Source: Mesorhizobium sp.
Lineage (GTDB): Bacteria; Pseudomonadota; Alphaproteobacteria; Rhizobiales; Rhizobiaceae
Reading direction: 5' to 3'
DNA: 64,000 bases
Assembly: GCF_017306545.1 (NCBI RefSeq)
Contig: NZ_JAFKID010000020.1
Span: 24,615-88,614, forward strand
The translations under genes and the position numbers were made by a program. This document shows positions 35,001-43,861 of this stretch, in pieces. A model generated the notes under the pieces. It saw only the letters and a list, made by a program, of their open reading frames with translations, was not told the origin of the DNA and made no database searches. Position 1 is the first letter of the stretch, and every line of letters starts with the position of its first letter.

Positions 35001-35864
35001 CTAGACGTGGGTGGAAAGATCCTGGAATTGCCGCTCCATCGTGCGCACGGCGGCGAGCGCCTTGTCGCCTGCCGAGGCGGCGAGGATGGCGGCCAGCGCC
35101 TCGGCGACAGCGAATGCGGGCGCCATGGTGTGGAAGAAGGAGGGACTTTCGGTGGGCGCGATGATCGCCGTGCGGGCACGCGCCACCAACGGCGAGACGA
35201 CGCTGTCGGTAATCGCGACGACATCGAGGCTGCGCTCCAATGCGTAGTCGACCAGTTCGACCGCGGCGCGCGTGTAGGGTTTGACACTGACGGCCAGCAG
35301 CGCCGAGCCCGGCCCGGCGGCGCGCAGGGCATCGGGCCCGGTGCCGCCCGGCCCGTCGAGCAGCCGCACATTGCCCCCGGCGAGGCCATAGACATAGGCG
35401 AAATGACAGGCGACCGGATAGCTGGAGCGGAAGCCCAGCGCATAGACGCTCTCCGCCCCCGCCAGAACCGCTGCGGCCCGCGTCACTGCCTCCAGCGCTT
35501 CGGGCCGGCAAAGGGCGGCCATATGGCGCTCGACCGTTTCGGCAATGTCGAAGGCGAGGGCCGCCTCGCCCTCCTGGCGGCGGCGGTCCACCAGCGCCTG
35601 CGTCTTGCCGGAAAAGTCGCCTTCGCCGCGTCGCAGCCGTTCGGCATGGACGGCGCGCAGGTCCTCGTAGCCGGGAAAGCCCATGCGTTGGGCGAGCCGG
35701 GTCATTGAGGCCGGCGCCACGCCGGCGCGGCGGGCTTGTTCGCTCATCGTCAGCAGCGCCACATCGCGCGGATTGTCGAGCACCCACTGGGCAGCCGTAC
35801 GCATGCGACGCGGCATGGAGTCGAAGCTGTCCAGGAGGCGGGAGCGGAAATCGGTTTGCGGCAT
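35001..35864 (-). CDS. RpiR-family transcriptional regulator (HTH plus SIS domain)
   Basis: A 287-residue regulator. An N-terminal RpiR-type helix-turn-helix (about 15-75, with LTMSEQARRAGVAPASMTRLAQRMGFPGYEDLR) is followed by a SIS sugar-phosphate-binding-like domain (about 125-260). It diverges from the Liv binding-protein gene and precedes the aminotransferase on its own transcript, so it probably controls both through the 113-base intergenic region. Confidence 0.9.
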   Translation of the reverse strand: MPQTDFRSRLLDSFDSMPRRMRTAAQWVLDNPRDVALLTMSEQARRAGVAPASMTRLAQRMGFPGYEDLRAVHAERLRRGEGDFSGKTQALVDRRRQEGEAALAFDIAETVERHMAALCRPEALEAVTRAAAVLAGAESVYALGFRSSYPVACHFAYVYGLAGGNVRLLDGPGGTGPDALRAAGPGSALLAVSVKPYTRAAVELVDYALERSLDVVAITDSVVSPLVARARTAIIAPTESPSFFHTMAPAFAVAEALAAILAASAGDKALAAVRTMERQFQDLSTHV

Positions 35865-35907
35865 GACGGCAAAATCTACCGCTGTGAACAGCGCGCTGCA
35901 ATGGATA

Positions 35908-35943
35908 TTTCAAAACGAAAAAAATGAGTGTAGTGTTTCAAAA
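35908..35943. promoter_or_regulatory. Candidate RpiR operator: repeated TTTCAAAA in the divergent region
   Basis: TTTCAAAA occurs at 35908-35915 and 35936-35943, 28 bp apart. The first copy is also part of TTTC-N5-GAAA. The sites lie in an AT-rich patch between the regulator and the importer. Binding by the adjacent RpiR protein is inference. Confidence 0.4.
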
Positions 35944-35977
35944 AATCGCCGAACATAAGAGCAGGGAGAACACAAGC

Positions 35978-37201
35978 ATGGAACACTCGATCCGCAATCA
36001 TCTCGGTGCGCTGGCGCTGTTCGCGCTCGCAGCCGTGCCGCTGGCGAGCGCGCCGGCGCTAGCGGAAGACCCGATCCAGCTTGGCTGGGTAGGGCCGCTG
36101 TCGCCGCCCGGCAACTATTCCGGTGGGCAGGAAATGCAATGGGCCGTCCAGCTCGGCGTCGACGAGATCAACAAGGCCGGCGGCCTGCTCGGACGCCAGC
36201 TCGAAGTCACCTACGAGGACACCAAGGGCCAGCCGGCCGAGGGAAGTGCGGCCGCCGTGCGCCTCATCACCAAGAACAACGTTTCGGCGATCTTCGGCGA
36301 GTTCCATTCATCGGTGGCGCTGGCCGAGATCGAGGAAGCGCACAAATACGGCGTGGCGTGGATGGGCACGGACGTCTGGGCCGACGACATCACCGCCAAG
36401 CAGTATCCGGAGGTGTTCCGCGTCTCACCCGCCAATTCGCTCGTCTACGTGAAGGCGGCGGACTGGACGGTGGAGCAGGGCTTCAAGAACATCGCCATCA
36501 TCGCCGAGAACACCGACTTCGGGCAGGGCGGCGCCAAGATCATCGCCGACGAACTCCAGGCCAAGAACGTCGCCCACACGCTGGCGACCATCGACTTGAA
36601 CCAGCAGGATTTCACGCCGGCGCTGCTGCGCCTGATGAACCAGAGCCCGCGCCCCGACGCCATCCAGATGGTTGTGGCCGGCCAGGCGCAGTATCAGCTG
36701 GTCAAGCAGGCCTGCCAGCTCGGTCTCGCGCCGACCGCCGAAACGAAGCTGATCGGCTCGTCGGGCCTGTTGCAGAAGGAGGTCTGGGAGGTTGACGGCG
36801 CCTGCGCGAAAAACCTTCTGATCGTCAACGTGGCGCAGCCCAAGTCGCAATGGAACGACAAGGCGAAGGCCTTCGTGGCGGCCTTCACCGAGCGTTACAA
36901 GCGCGCGCCGACGGGCGTTGCGCTGGAAGCCTACGACACGCTTGGTGTCGTCGCGGAAGCGATCAGGAAGGCCGGTTCGGCTGACCGCGCGGCGATCGTC
37001 AGGGCGCTGGAGGAGATCAAGTACGAAGGCGCCAACGCCACTTACAGCTTCCCGACGACGAAGGAGCCGGCCTGGGCCTTCCACCAGTTCATGGACGTGC
37101 CCTTCACGATCATCCAGTATACCGAGGAGAATCAGGGGCCGGAGGAAGCGGCGATCGTCTACCCGAAGAACTGGGCGACGACCGACAAGATCCTGCCCTG
37201 A
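35978..37201 (+). CDS. Branched-chain amino acid-type ABC transporter substrate-binding protein
   Basis: A 407-residue periplasmic protein with a Sec signal peptide (hydrophobic core at about 10-25, cut near APALA-ED). The mature start EDPIQLGWVGPLSPPGNYSGGQEMQWAVQLGVDEINKAGG is typical of the Liv/Urt-type fold. The ATG at 35978 is preferred over 35924 because it starts the signal peptide and has AGGGAG 9 bases upstream; the longer frame overlaps the presumed operator. It opens a complete five-gene Liv operon. Confidence 0.92.
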   Translation: MEHSIRNHLGALALFALAAVPLASAPALAEDPIQLGWVGPLSPPGNYSGGQEMQWAVQLGVDEINKAGGLLGRQLEVTYEDTKGQPAEGSAAAVRLITKNNVSAIFGEFHSSVALAEIEEAHKYGVAWMGTDVWADDITAKQYPEVFRVSPANSLVYVKAADWTVEQGFKNIAIIAENTDFGQGGAKIIADELQAKNVAHTLATIDLNQQDFTPALLRLMNQSPRPDAIQMVVAGQAQYQLVKQACQLGLAPTAETKLIGSSGLLQKEVWEVDGACAKNLLIVNVAQPKSQWNDKAKAFVAAFTERYKRAPTGVALEAYDTLGVVAEAIRKAGSADRAAIVRALEEIKYEGANATYSFPTTKEPAWAFHQFMDVPFTIIQYTEENQGPEEAAIVYPKNWATTDKILP

Positions 37202-37222
37202 CCGACCACGGCAAGCATCACG

Positions 37223-37246
37223 GGCCGGCGGCCAGCGCCGCCGGCC
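37223..37246 (+). other. Perfect GC hairpin after the binding-protein gene
   Basis: A 10-bp perfect stem (GGCCGGCGGC / GCCGCCGGCC) with loop CAGC lies 21 bases after the stop and 39 before the permease. Only three T follow. It is a likely stabiliser or partial terminator. Confidence 0.6.
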
Positions 37247-37285
37247 GTTTCCCGACCATCCGGCCGCAGGGATCGTGACCGCAGC

Positions 37286-38185
37286 ATGAGCTATTTCCTT
37301 CTTCTCGCCGTCAACGGGCTGGTCGTCGGCCTGATCTATGCGCTTGTCGCTTCGGGGCTAACCCTGGTCTTCTCGGTGCTGAAGGTCGTCAATTTCGGCC
37401 ACGGCTCGCTCTATATGCTGGGCGGCTACGCCTCCTACTATCTGATCTCCGGCCTCGGCCTGCCGCCGCTGCTCGGCGTCGTCGGCGCCATGGTGACGCT
37501 GTTCGTCTTCGGCGTCGTCTTCGAGCGGTTGGTGATCGCGCCGATGTATACCGACAAGGTGGAACGCAAGGACGAATACGCCATCATCGTCACCTTCGGG
37601 CTCACCATCCTGATCACCAATCTGGCGCTGGTCGTGTTCGGACCGTTCGCCAAGTCACCGCCTTCCTTCATGACCGGAGCACTGATCGCCGGGCCGTTGA
37701 TCCTGCCCTACGACCGGCTGATCGCGGCGGTCGCCGCTGTCGTGCTCCTTGTCGGGCTTTCGCTTTTTCTCAAACGCACGGCGCTCGGACAGGCGCTCGA
37801 CGCGGTCAGCCAGAGCCGCGAGTCGGCCGCCGTCATCGGCATCGATCCGAAGCGGATGTATACCGTCGCTTTCGGCCTCGGTTCGGCGCTGGCCGGCGGC
37901 GCCGGCGCGCTGATCGCGCCGGTGTTCGCGTTGTCGCCGTCGATGGGTGACCTGCCGGCGGTGCAGGCCTTCATCATCATCGTTCTGGGCGGTATGGGTT
38001 CCGTCGGCGGCTCCGTTGCCGGCGGCGTCCTGCTCGGACTGGTGCAGGCGCTCGGCGTCGGCTACCTGCCCGACCCCAATCGTGCGCTGGCCTACACGCA
38101 GGCCTTCGGCGCGCTGCTTCTCGTCATCACGCTGCTGGTGCGGCCGACCGGCCTGTTCGGGCGCCCGCATCTCAGGCTGGAATAG
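37286..38185 (+). CDS. Branched-chain amino acid-type ABC transporter permease (LivH)
   Basis: A 299-residue LivH permease. The signature SVLKVVNFGHGSLYMLGGY lies near residue 35. The loop SQSRESAAVIGIDPKRMYTVAFGLGSALAGGAGAL is the conserved EAA-like region that contacts the ATPases. It is followed after 9 bases by the LivM gene. Confidence 0.93.
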   Translation: MSYFLLLAVNGLVVGLIYALVASGLTLVFSVLKVVNFGHGSLYMLGGYASYYLISGLGLPPLLGVVGAMVTLFVFGVVFERLVIAPMYTDKVERKDEYAIIVTFGLTILITNLALVVFGPFAKSPPSFMTGALIAGPLILPYDRLIAAVAAVVLLVGLSLFLKRTALGQALDAVSQSRESAAVIGIDPKRMYTVAFGLGSALAGGAGALIAPVFALSPSMGDLPAVQAFIIIVLGGMGSVGGSVAGGVLLGLVQALGVGYLPDPNRALAYTQAFGALLLVITLLVRPTGLFGRPHLRLE

Positions 38186-38194
38186 GGGCGCGGG

Positions 38195-39160
38195 ATGGGA
38201 AGCCTCTCCTTCTCGCGCGCCGTCCAGGCCGTTCTGCTGGCTGTCGCGCTGCTCCTGCCGCTGGCGGCAGGGCCGTACTGGATTCATGTCGGCGCGATCG
38301 CCTGGTATTATGCCATGCTCGCCGCAAGCTGGGCGCTGCTTGCCGGCTTCGCCGGCCAGTTCTCCTTCGCCCATGTCGCCTTCGCGGCGCTCGGAGGTTA
38401 CGCCTCGGCGCTCGGGGTCGGCCTGCTTGGCCTGCCTGTCGGTGTCTCCATGCTTCTTGCGATCGTCCTGGCGATCGTCACCGGCGCGCTGATCGGGGCG
38501 CTGGTGCTGAGGCTTTCCGGTCCGTACCTCGCTTTGTTCACGCTGGCGATTTCCGAAATCTTTCGGCTCATCCTCGTGGCCGAGGAAGACCTGACGCGCG
38601 GCATGCTCGGCCTGCCGGTGCCCGGCCTGTTTTCCGGCCAGTCGGACGTTCCCTACTATTATCTCGGCCTCGGTCTGGTCGTCATGGCCATGCTGGCGAT
38701 GAACTGGCTATTGTCCACCCGCGTCGGCCTGTTCCTGCGCGCAATTCGCGAGGACGAAGGAGCGGCGCGCGCCAGCGGCATCGACACCACCCGCTACAAG
38801 ATCCTGGTCTTCGTCGTCACGGCCGTCATCGCGGCGATCGCCGGCATCTATTATGGCCATTTCATCGGTATCCTGACGCCGAACATCGCCATCCTGCCGG
38901 AGATGGGGCTGGTCATCGCCATGGCGGTGATCGGCGGCATCGAGAGCCTGCCGGGCGCCGTGATCGGTGCGGTCGTGGTCTTCCTTCTGTCGGAATCTCT
39001 GCGCGCCTACGGCGAATGGCGCTTCGTGCTGATGGGACTGGCGCTGATCCTGGTGCAGCGCTTCGCCCAGAACGGGCTTTACCCGATGATCGAGCAATGG
39101 AGCCGTGCGCGCGCCAAGCCTCGGGCGGCCGCAACCGTGGAGGATCGCCATGCCGGCTGA
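38195..39160 (+). CDS. Branched-chain amino acid-type ABC transporter permease (LivM)
   Basis: A 321-residue LivM permease with SWALLAGFAGQFSFAHVAFAALGGY in the first third and FLRAIREDEGAARASGIDTTRYKILVF in the cytoplasmic coupling loop. Its 3' end overlaps the LivG gene by 11 bases. Confidence 0.93.
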   Translation: MGSLSFSRAVQAVLLAVALLLPLAAGPYWIHVGAIAWYYAMLAASWALLAGFAGQFSFAHVAFAALGGYASALGVGLLGLPVGVSMLLAIVLAIVTGALIGALVLRLSGPYLALFTLAISEIFRLILVAEEDLTRGMLGLPVPGLFSGQSDVPYYYLGLGLVVMAMLAMNWLLSTRVGLFLRAIREDEGAARASGIDTTRYKILVFVVTAVIAAIAGIYYGHFIGILTPNIAILPEMGLVIAMAVIGGIESLPGAVIGAVVVFLLSESLRAYGEWRFVLMGLALILVQRFAQNGLYPMIEQWSRARAKPRAAATVEDRHAG

Positions 39161-39887
39161 TCCGTTCTTCGCCGTTGCCGGGCTCGCCAAGCATTTCGGC
39201 GGCATCCACGCCGTCGAGGACCTGTCGTTCACGCTGGCGCGCGGCGAGATCCTAGGACTGATCGGACCGAACGGGTCCGGCAAGACCACCACAATCAACA
39301 TAGTGACCGGCGCGCTGAAGCCGGATGCAGGGTCGATCAGCGTCGAGGGTTCGGATATGGCCGGGCAGGCCGCGCACCTGTTCGCGCGCCGGGGCGTGGC
39401 TCGCACTTTCCAGGTGCCGCGGTTGTTCCGCCGCATGACGGTGATGGAAAACCTGATCGTGCCGGCACTGTCGGATGCGTCCGAACGCCGGCCTTCCGCA
39501 GAGGAGCGTGCGCGCGGCGTGCTGGCCTTCCTCAAGCTCGAGCACCTTGCCGACGACTATGCGCGCGCGCTCTCCGGCGGCCAGCAGAAACTGCTGGAAC
39601 TCGGCCGGGCGCTGATGCTGAAGCCGAGCCTCCTGCTGCTCGACGAGCCGTTCGCCGGGGTTCATCCGAAATTGCTGGAGCAGATCATCGAGCACATCCG
39701 CACCCTCAACCGCGACGGTCACACCATCGTGCTGGTCGACCACAATCTGGACGCGGTGCAGTCGATCGTCTCGCGGGTTCTGGTGATGGCGCGCGGGCGC
39801 AAGATCGCCGACGGGGCGGTGGCCGAGGTGCTGCAGAATCCCGAGGTTGTGCGCGCCTATACCGGCTCGCGCGCAGGAGCGCAGTAA
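39150..39887 (+). CDS. Branched-chain amino acid-type ABC transporter ATPase (LivG)
   Basis: A 245-residue ATPase with Walker A GPNGSGKTT (39-47), Q-loop in RTFQVPRLF, signature LSGGQ (141-145) and Walker B LLLLDE (161-166). The ATG at 39150 has GGAGG 6 bases upstream, inside the end of livM, so translation is coupled. The upstream start at 39105 is a shadow of livM. Confidence 0.93.
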   Translation: MPADPFFAVAGLAKHFGGIHAVEDLSFTLARGEILGLIGPNGSGKTTTINIVTGALKPDAGSISVEGSDMAGQAAHLFARRGVARTFQVPRLFRRMTVMENLIVPALSDASERRPSAEERARGVLAFLKLEHLADDYARALSGGQQKLLELGRALMLKPSLLLLDEPFAGVHPKLLEQIIEHIRTLNRDGHTIVLVDHNLDAVQSIVSRVLVMARGRKIADGAVAEVLQNPEVVRAYTGSRAGAQ

Positions 39888-39888
39888 G

Positions 39889-40671
39889 ATGAGCCAGGCC
39901 GCTTCTGCGCAATCCGCCACCCAGCGCTGGACCGACGCGCCGGCCCGGCTCGCCTGCGAGGACCTGGTCGCCGGCTATACGCGCGACATCGACATTCTGC
40001 GCGGACTGTCGGCGAAAGCCTGGTCCGGTCGTATTTCCTGCGTGGTGGGACCGAACGGCACCGGCAAGTCGACGCTGCTGAAGGCGCTGTTCGGCTTCCT
40101 CAAGCCGAGTGCTGGCCGCATCCTGCTGGACGGTGCCGACATCACCGGCCAGCCGCCGTTCCGCATGCTCGGCCACGGCCTTGCCTACCTGCCACAGCGG
40201 CCGAGCCTGTTTCCCTATCTCAGCGTCGAATCCAACCTGAAGCTCGGCCTATGGCATGCGCGGCCGAGGAAGGCGATGCTGGCCGAGCGGCTGGAACGCG
40301 CCTACGAGCGGTTTCCCGTCGTGCGGGAAAAGCGTGGCCAGCCGGCGGGCCAGCTTTCCGGCGGCCAACAGCGGCAGGTGGAGATCGCCCGCTCCCTGAT
40401 GGCCGACCCGTCCGTCTACCTGATCGACGAGCCGACCGCCGGTGTCGATCCGCAAACCAGCGAAACGATCTACGAGATCGTCCAAAACCTTGCGCGCGAT
40501 CTCTCCAAGGCGGTGCTTCTGGTCGACCAGGATATCCGCGCCGCGCTTGCCATAACCGACTATGTCTATGTGGTGAAGAACGGCGCGGTGTTCTCCGAAG
40601 GCGCACGCGAGGATTTCGGCGCCGATACCGACGCGCTGGTGGCGCGCTGGCTCTACGCCAGCGGCGAGTGA
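39889..40671 (+). CDS. Branched-chain amino acid-type ABC transporter ATPase (LivF)
   Basis: A 260-residue ATPase with Walker A GPNGTGKST (54-62), signature LSGGQQRQVEIARSL and Walker B VYLIDEPTAGVDP. The first 20 residues form an extra polar N-terminus. The ATG follows the previous stop by one base and has GGAG 9 bases upstream. It ends the operon before a palindromic terminator-like repeat. Confidence 0.92.
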   Translation: MSQAASAQSATQRWTDAPARLACEDLVAGYTRDIDILRGLSAKAWSGRISCVVGPNGTGKSTLLKALFGFLKPSAGRILLDGADITGQPPFRMLGHGLAYLPQRPSLFPYLSVESNLKLGLWHARPRKAMLAERLERAYERFPVVREKRGQPAGQLSGGQQRQVEIARSLMADPSVYLIDEPTAGVDPQTSETIYEIVQNLARDLSKAVLLVDQDIRAALAITDYVYVVKNGAVFSEGAREDFGADTDALVARWLYASGE

Positions 40672-40692
40672 AGCCGTCCCGGATCGTTTTAC

Positions 40693-40736
40693 GCAATTCC
40701 GGACGGAGAACCGCTTCGCGCTTTTCCTGGAATTGC
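40693..40736. repeat. Palindromic repeat acting as bidirectional terminator
   Basis: GCAATTCC (40693-40700) pairs with GGAATTGC (40729-40736), and the stem extends inward (CGGA against TCCT). The interior is GACGGAGAACCGCTTCGCGC-like. I recognise this as a common intergenic palindrome in Mesorhizobium genomes. It fills the gap between the convergent livF and amidase genes. Confidence 0.7.
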
Positions 40737-40737
40737 T

Positions 40738-42147
40738 CTACGGCGTTTCGTAGCCGGCAGGCGTCTGGAACAGGCCGCCGCGCTTGCGTTCCAGCGCCCG
40801 GCCGATACGCAGCGCCGTCGCTTCCTCGAAGCGCGGCACGACGATCTGAAGACCAGTCGGCAGGCCACCCCCGGCGAGGCCCATCGGCACGCTGAGCGCT
40901 GCCGCATCCATCAGATTGACGAAGCGGGTGAAGGTGCCGAGCGGCGTTTTCGTCTCGTCGATTTCGGTGAGCGGCGGCGGCAGGATCGGCGAGGTCGGCG
41001 TCAGGAACGCGACCGCGCCGTCGAGATAGCGAGCGAAGGCGATCTGTGCGGCGCGGCGGTCCTCCAGAAGTTGCTGATAGCGCGGGGCATCGACCTCGCG
41101 GCCCCGGAGCACGCGCGCGCGGATGTCCGGGTGGACGACGCTGTCTTCTGGGGCGACATAGCGCCCGAGATTGTGCCAGGCTTCCGCCGCCATCAATTCG
41201 CCGGTGAGCGCCATATAGGCTTCCGGTGGGCTCGGCATCGGCCTTTCCTCGATGATGGCGCCGAGCGCCTTGAGATCGGCAAGTGCTGCCCGGAAATGCT
41301 CCAGCACGGCAGGGTCCACGCTGCCGAGATCGGCTGGAGCGGGTATGCGCAGATGCAGGCCGGCGACGCCTTGCTCCAGCGTGTCGAGCTGGATCGACGG
41401 CACGCCGAAGGTCGCGGGATCGTCCGGATCGCGGCCCGACAGGGCCTTGAACAACAGCGCGGCGTCTTCCACCGAACGGGTGAGAGGGCCGACGCTGTCG
41501 AAAGAGGTGGCGAGCGCGAGCAGCCCGCCGCGGCCGACGCGGCCTACGGTGGTCTTCAGGCCGACGACGCCGCACATGGCCGACGGATTGCGGACCGAGC
41601 CGCCGGTGTCGGTGCCGAGGGCGGCCGGCACCAGCCCTGCGGCGACCGCGACGCCGGAGCCGCTGGAGGAGCCGCCCGGCGCGCGCGGCACGGCCGGATC
41701 GCGCGGGTTGAGCGGGGTGCCGGCGATCGGGTTGGTGCCCCAACTACCGAAGGCGAATTCGACCGTCTGCACCTTGCCGACCAGCACCATGCCCGCATCG
41801 GTGAGCCGCGTCACCGCGTTGGCGGTGACAGCCTGCGGCTTGCCGTCGAGGGCGTTTGAGCCGGCGCGGGTCGGCTGGCCGGCGACGTGGAACAGGTCCT
41901 TGGCGGCGAAGGGCACGCCGTCGAGCGGGCCTTTTGCCTTGCCCTGCCGGCGCCGCTCGTCCGATTTTCTCGCCGCGTCGAGCGCCGCTTCCGGAGAGGT
42001 CAGGACGAAGGAATGCAGCGCGCCGTCATGGGCGGCGATACGGTCCAGCGCGCGCCGGGTCACGGCCTCGGCGGTGGTTGCGCCTGCGGCCAGTGCGCGG
42101 CCGAGGCCAGCCGCCGTTGCGAATGCGGAAATGTCGTCGGTGCTCAC
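40738..42147 (-). CDS. Amidase-signature family hydrolase
   Basis: A 469-residue cytoplasmic amidase with the Ser-cisSer-Lys triad: Lys83 (GVPFAAKDLF), the cis-Ser in GGSSSGSGVAVAAG (158-171) and the nucleophile Ser184 in GTDTGGSVRNPSA. It hydrolyses a carboxamide or aryl/alkyl amide of unknown identity and is unrelated in fold to amiE. The GTG start at 42147 has AAGGA upstream and removes a non-conserved extension to 42177. It is the last gene of a minus-strand unit with a Liv importer and a GMC oxidoreductase, suggesting stepwise breakdown of an imported amide. Confidence 0.92.
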   Translation of the reverse strand: MSTDDISAFATAAGLGRALAAGATTAEAVTRRALDRIAAHDGALHSFVLTSPEAALDAARKSDERRRQGKAKGPLDGVPFAAKDLFHVAGQPTRAGSNALDGKPQAVTANAVTRLTDAGMVLVGKVQTVEFAFGSWGTNPIAGTPLNPRDPAVPRAPGGSSSGSGVAVAAGLVPAALGTDTGGSVRNPSAMCGVVGLKTTVGRVGRGGLLALATSFDSVGPLTRSVEDAALLFKALSGRDPDDPATFGVPSIQLDTLEQGVAGLHLRIPAPADLGSVDPAVLEHFRAALADLKALGAIIEERPMPSPPEAYMALTGELMAAEAWHNLGRYVAPEDSVVHPDIRARVLRGREVDAPRYQQLLEDRRAAQIAFARYLDGAVAFLTPTSPILPPPLTEIDETKTPLGTFTRFVNLMDAAALSVPMGLAGGGLPTGLQIVVPRFEEATALRIGRALERKRGGLFQTPAGYETP

Positions 42148-42241
42148 GCTTGCTTCCTTTGACCAAATTGGTGCCACAACAACACGATGTTGCCGGGCAT
42201 GGGAGAGCCACGCCGGTGCAAACGATGGCCCTTGCCCGGCG

Positions 42242-43831
42242 TCAGGCCGACGTGATGAGGCTTGCGGCCTTTTCGGCGATCATCAGCGTCGGCGAATTGG
42301 TGTTGCCGGAGGTGATGGTCGGCATGATCGAGGCGTCGGCGATGCGCAGCCTTGCCACGCCGCGCACGCGCAGCTTTTCGTCCACCACCGATTCCGGGTC
42401 CGCGCCCATGCGGCAGGTGCCGACCGGGTGGAAGATGGTGGTGCCGATCTCGCCGGCCGCGCGCACCAGGTCTTCCTCCGTTTCGTAGTCCGGGCCTGGC
42501 TTGAATTCCTGCGGATGATAAGGTTGCAGCGGTGCCTGCGCGGCGATGCGGCGGGTCAGGCGGATGGAATCGGCCGCGACCAGACGGTCGGTTTCGGTCG
42601 CGAGGTAGTTCGGCCGGATCGCCGGCTGGCGACGGAAATCGGCCGATGCGGCGTGGATTGTGCCGCGGCTTTCGGGACGCAGGTTGCAGACCGAGGCGGT
42701 GAAGGCAGGGAAGGGGTGCACCGCGTCGCCGAACTTGTCGAGGCTGAGCGGCTGGACATGGTATTGCAGGTTCGGCGTCTCGAAATTAGACGACGAGCGG
42801 GTGAAGATGCCGAGCTGGCTCGGCGCCATCGCCATCGGCCCGGAGCGCTTCAGAAGATATTCCAGCCCGATCGCCATCTTGCCGAGCAGGCGGCTTGCCT
42901 GTTCGTTCAGCGTGCGGATGCCGGAGACTTTGTAGGCCAGTCTCAGTTGCAGATGGTCCTGCAGGTTTTCGCCGACCTGATTGCGCTCGACGGCGACGGG
43001 AATGCCGGCCTGCTGCAAGGCGGCGCCTGGGCCGATGCCGGAGAGTTCGAGGATATGCGGCGAGCCGACGGAGCCGGCGGCGAGGATCACCTCGCGGCGG
43101 GCGCGGACCGCGCGGCGCACGTCGCCCTGGACGAACTCGACGCCGCGCGCGGCGCCGTCTTCCAGCACAAGGCGGGCGACCTGTGCGCCGGTTTCCACCT
43201 TGAGGTTCTTGCGGCCGGAAACCGGATGCAGGAACGCCTTGGCCGAATTCACCCTGACGCCGTGGCGCTGATTGACCTTGAAATAGGACGAGCCTTCATT
43301 ATCGCCGCGGTTGAAATCGTCGGTGCGGGGAATGCCGGCTGCCTCGGCGGCGGCACGGAAGGCGTCGAGGATGTCCCAGTGCAGCCGCATCTCCTCGACG
43401 CGCCATTCGCCGCCGGCGCCGTGATATTCGTCGGCGCCAGCATAATAGTCCTCAGACTTGCGGAAGAAGGGCAGCACGTCGTCCCAACCCCAGCCGGTGC
43501 AGCCCATCTGCCGCCAGCGGTCGTAGTCGCGCGCCTGGCCGCGCATATAGAGCATGCCGTTGATGGACGAGCAGCCGCCCAGCACTTTGCCGCGCGGATA
43601 GGCGAGCGCGCGGCCGTTCAGGCCGGCTTCCTTTTCGGTGGTGAAGCACCAGTCGGTGCGCGGGTTGGAGATGCAGTAGAGGTAGCCGACGGGAATGTGG
43701 ATCCAGTGGTAGTTGTCGCGGCCGCCGGCCTCCAGCAAAAGCACGGTGGCGTTCGGATCGGCGGAAAGGCGGTTTGCCAATAGGCAGCCGGCCGTGCCGG
43801 CGCCGACGATCACATAGTCGAACTCGTCCAT
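42242..43831 (-). CDS. GMC-family FAD-dependent oxidoreductase
   Basis: A 529-residue glucose-methanol-choline oxidoreductase of the choline/alcohol dehydrogenase type. The FAD-binding motif GAGTAG lies at 10-15, PRGKVLGGCSSINGM near 80-95, the active-site His in IFHPVGTCRMG near 465 and the Asn in SGNTNSPTLMIAEKAA near the C-terminus. It oxidises an alcohol to an aldehyde. It lies 30 bases after the LivM gene and 94 before the amidase gene, so the imported compound may carry both an alcohol and an amide (inference). Confidence 0.93.
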   Translation of the reverse strand: MDEFDYVIVGAGTAGCLLANRLSADPNATVLLLEAGGRDNYHWIHIPVGYLYCISNPRTDWCFTTEKEAGLNGRALAYPRGKVLGGCSSINGMLYMRGQARDYDRWRQMGCTGWGWDDVLPFFRKSEDYYAGADEYHGAGGEWRVEEMRLHWDILDAFRAAAEAAGIPRTDDFNRGDNEGSSYFKVNQRHGVRVNSAKAFLHPVSGRKNLKVETGAQVARLVLEDGAARGVEFVQGDVRRAVRARREVILAAGSVGSPHILELSGIGPGAALQQAGIPVAVERNQVGENLQDHLQLRLAYKVSGIRTLNEQASRLLGKMAIGLEYLLKRSGPMAMAPSQLGIFTRSSSNFETPNLQYHVQPLSLDKFGDAVHPFPAFTASVCNLRPESRGTIHAASADFRRQPAIRPNYLATETDRLVAADSIRLTRRIAAQAPLQPYHPQEFKPGPDYETEEDLVRAAGEIGTTIFHPVGTCRMGADPESVVDEKLRVRGVARLRIADASIMPTITSGNTNSPTLMIAEKAASLITSA

Positions 43832-43861
43832 TTCAAGCCTTCGCTCTCAGCTCTTCGCGGC

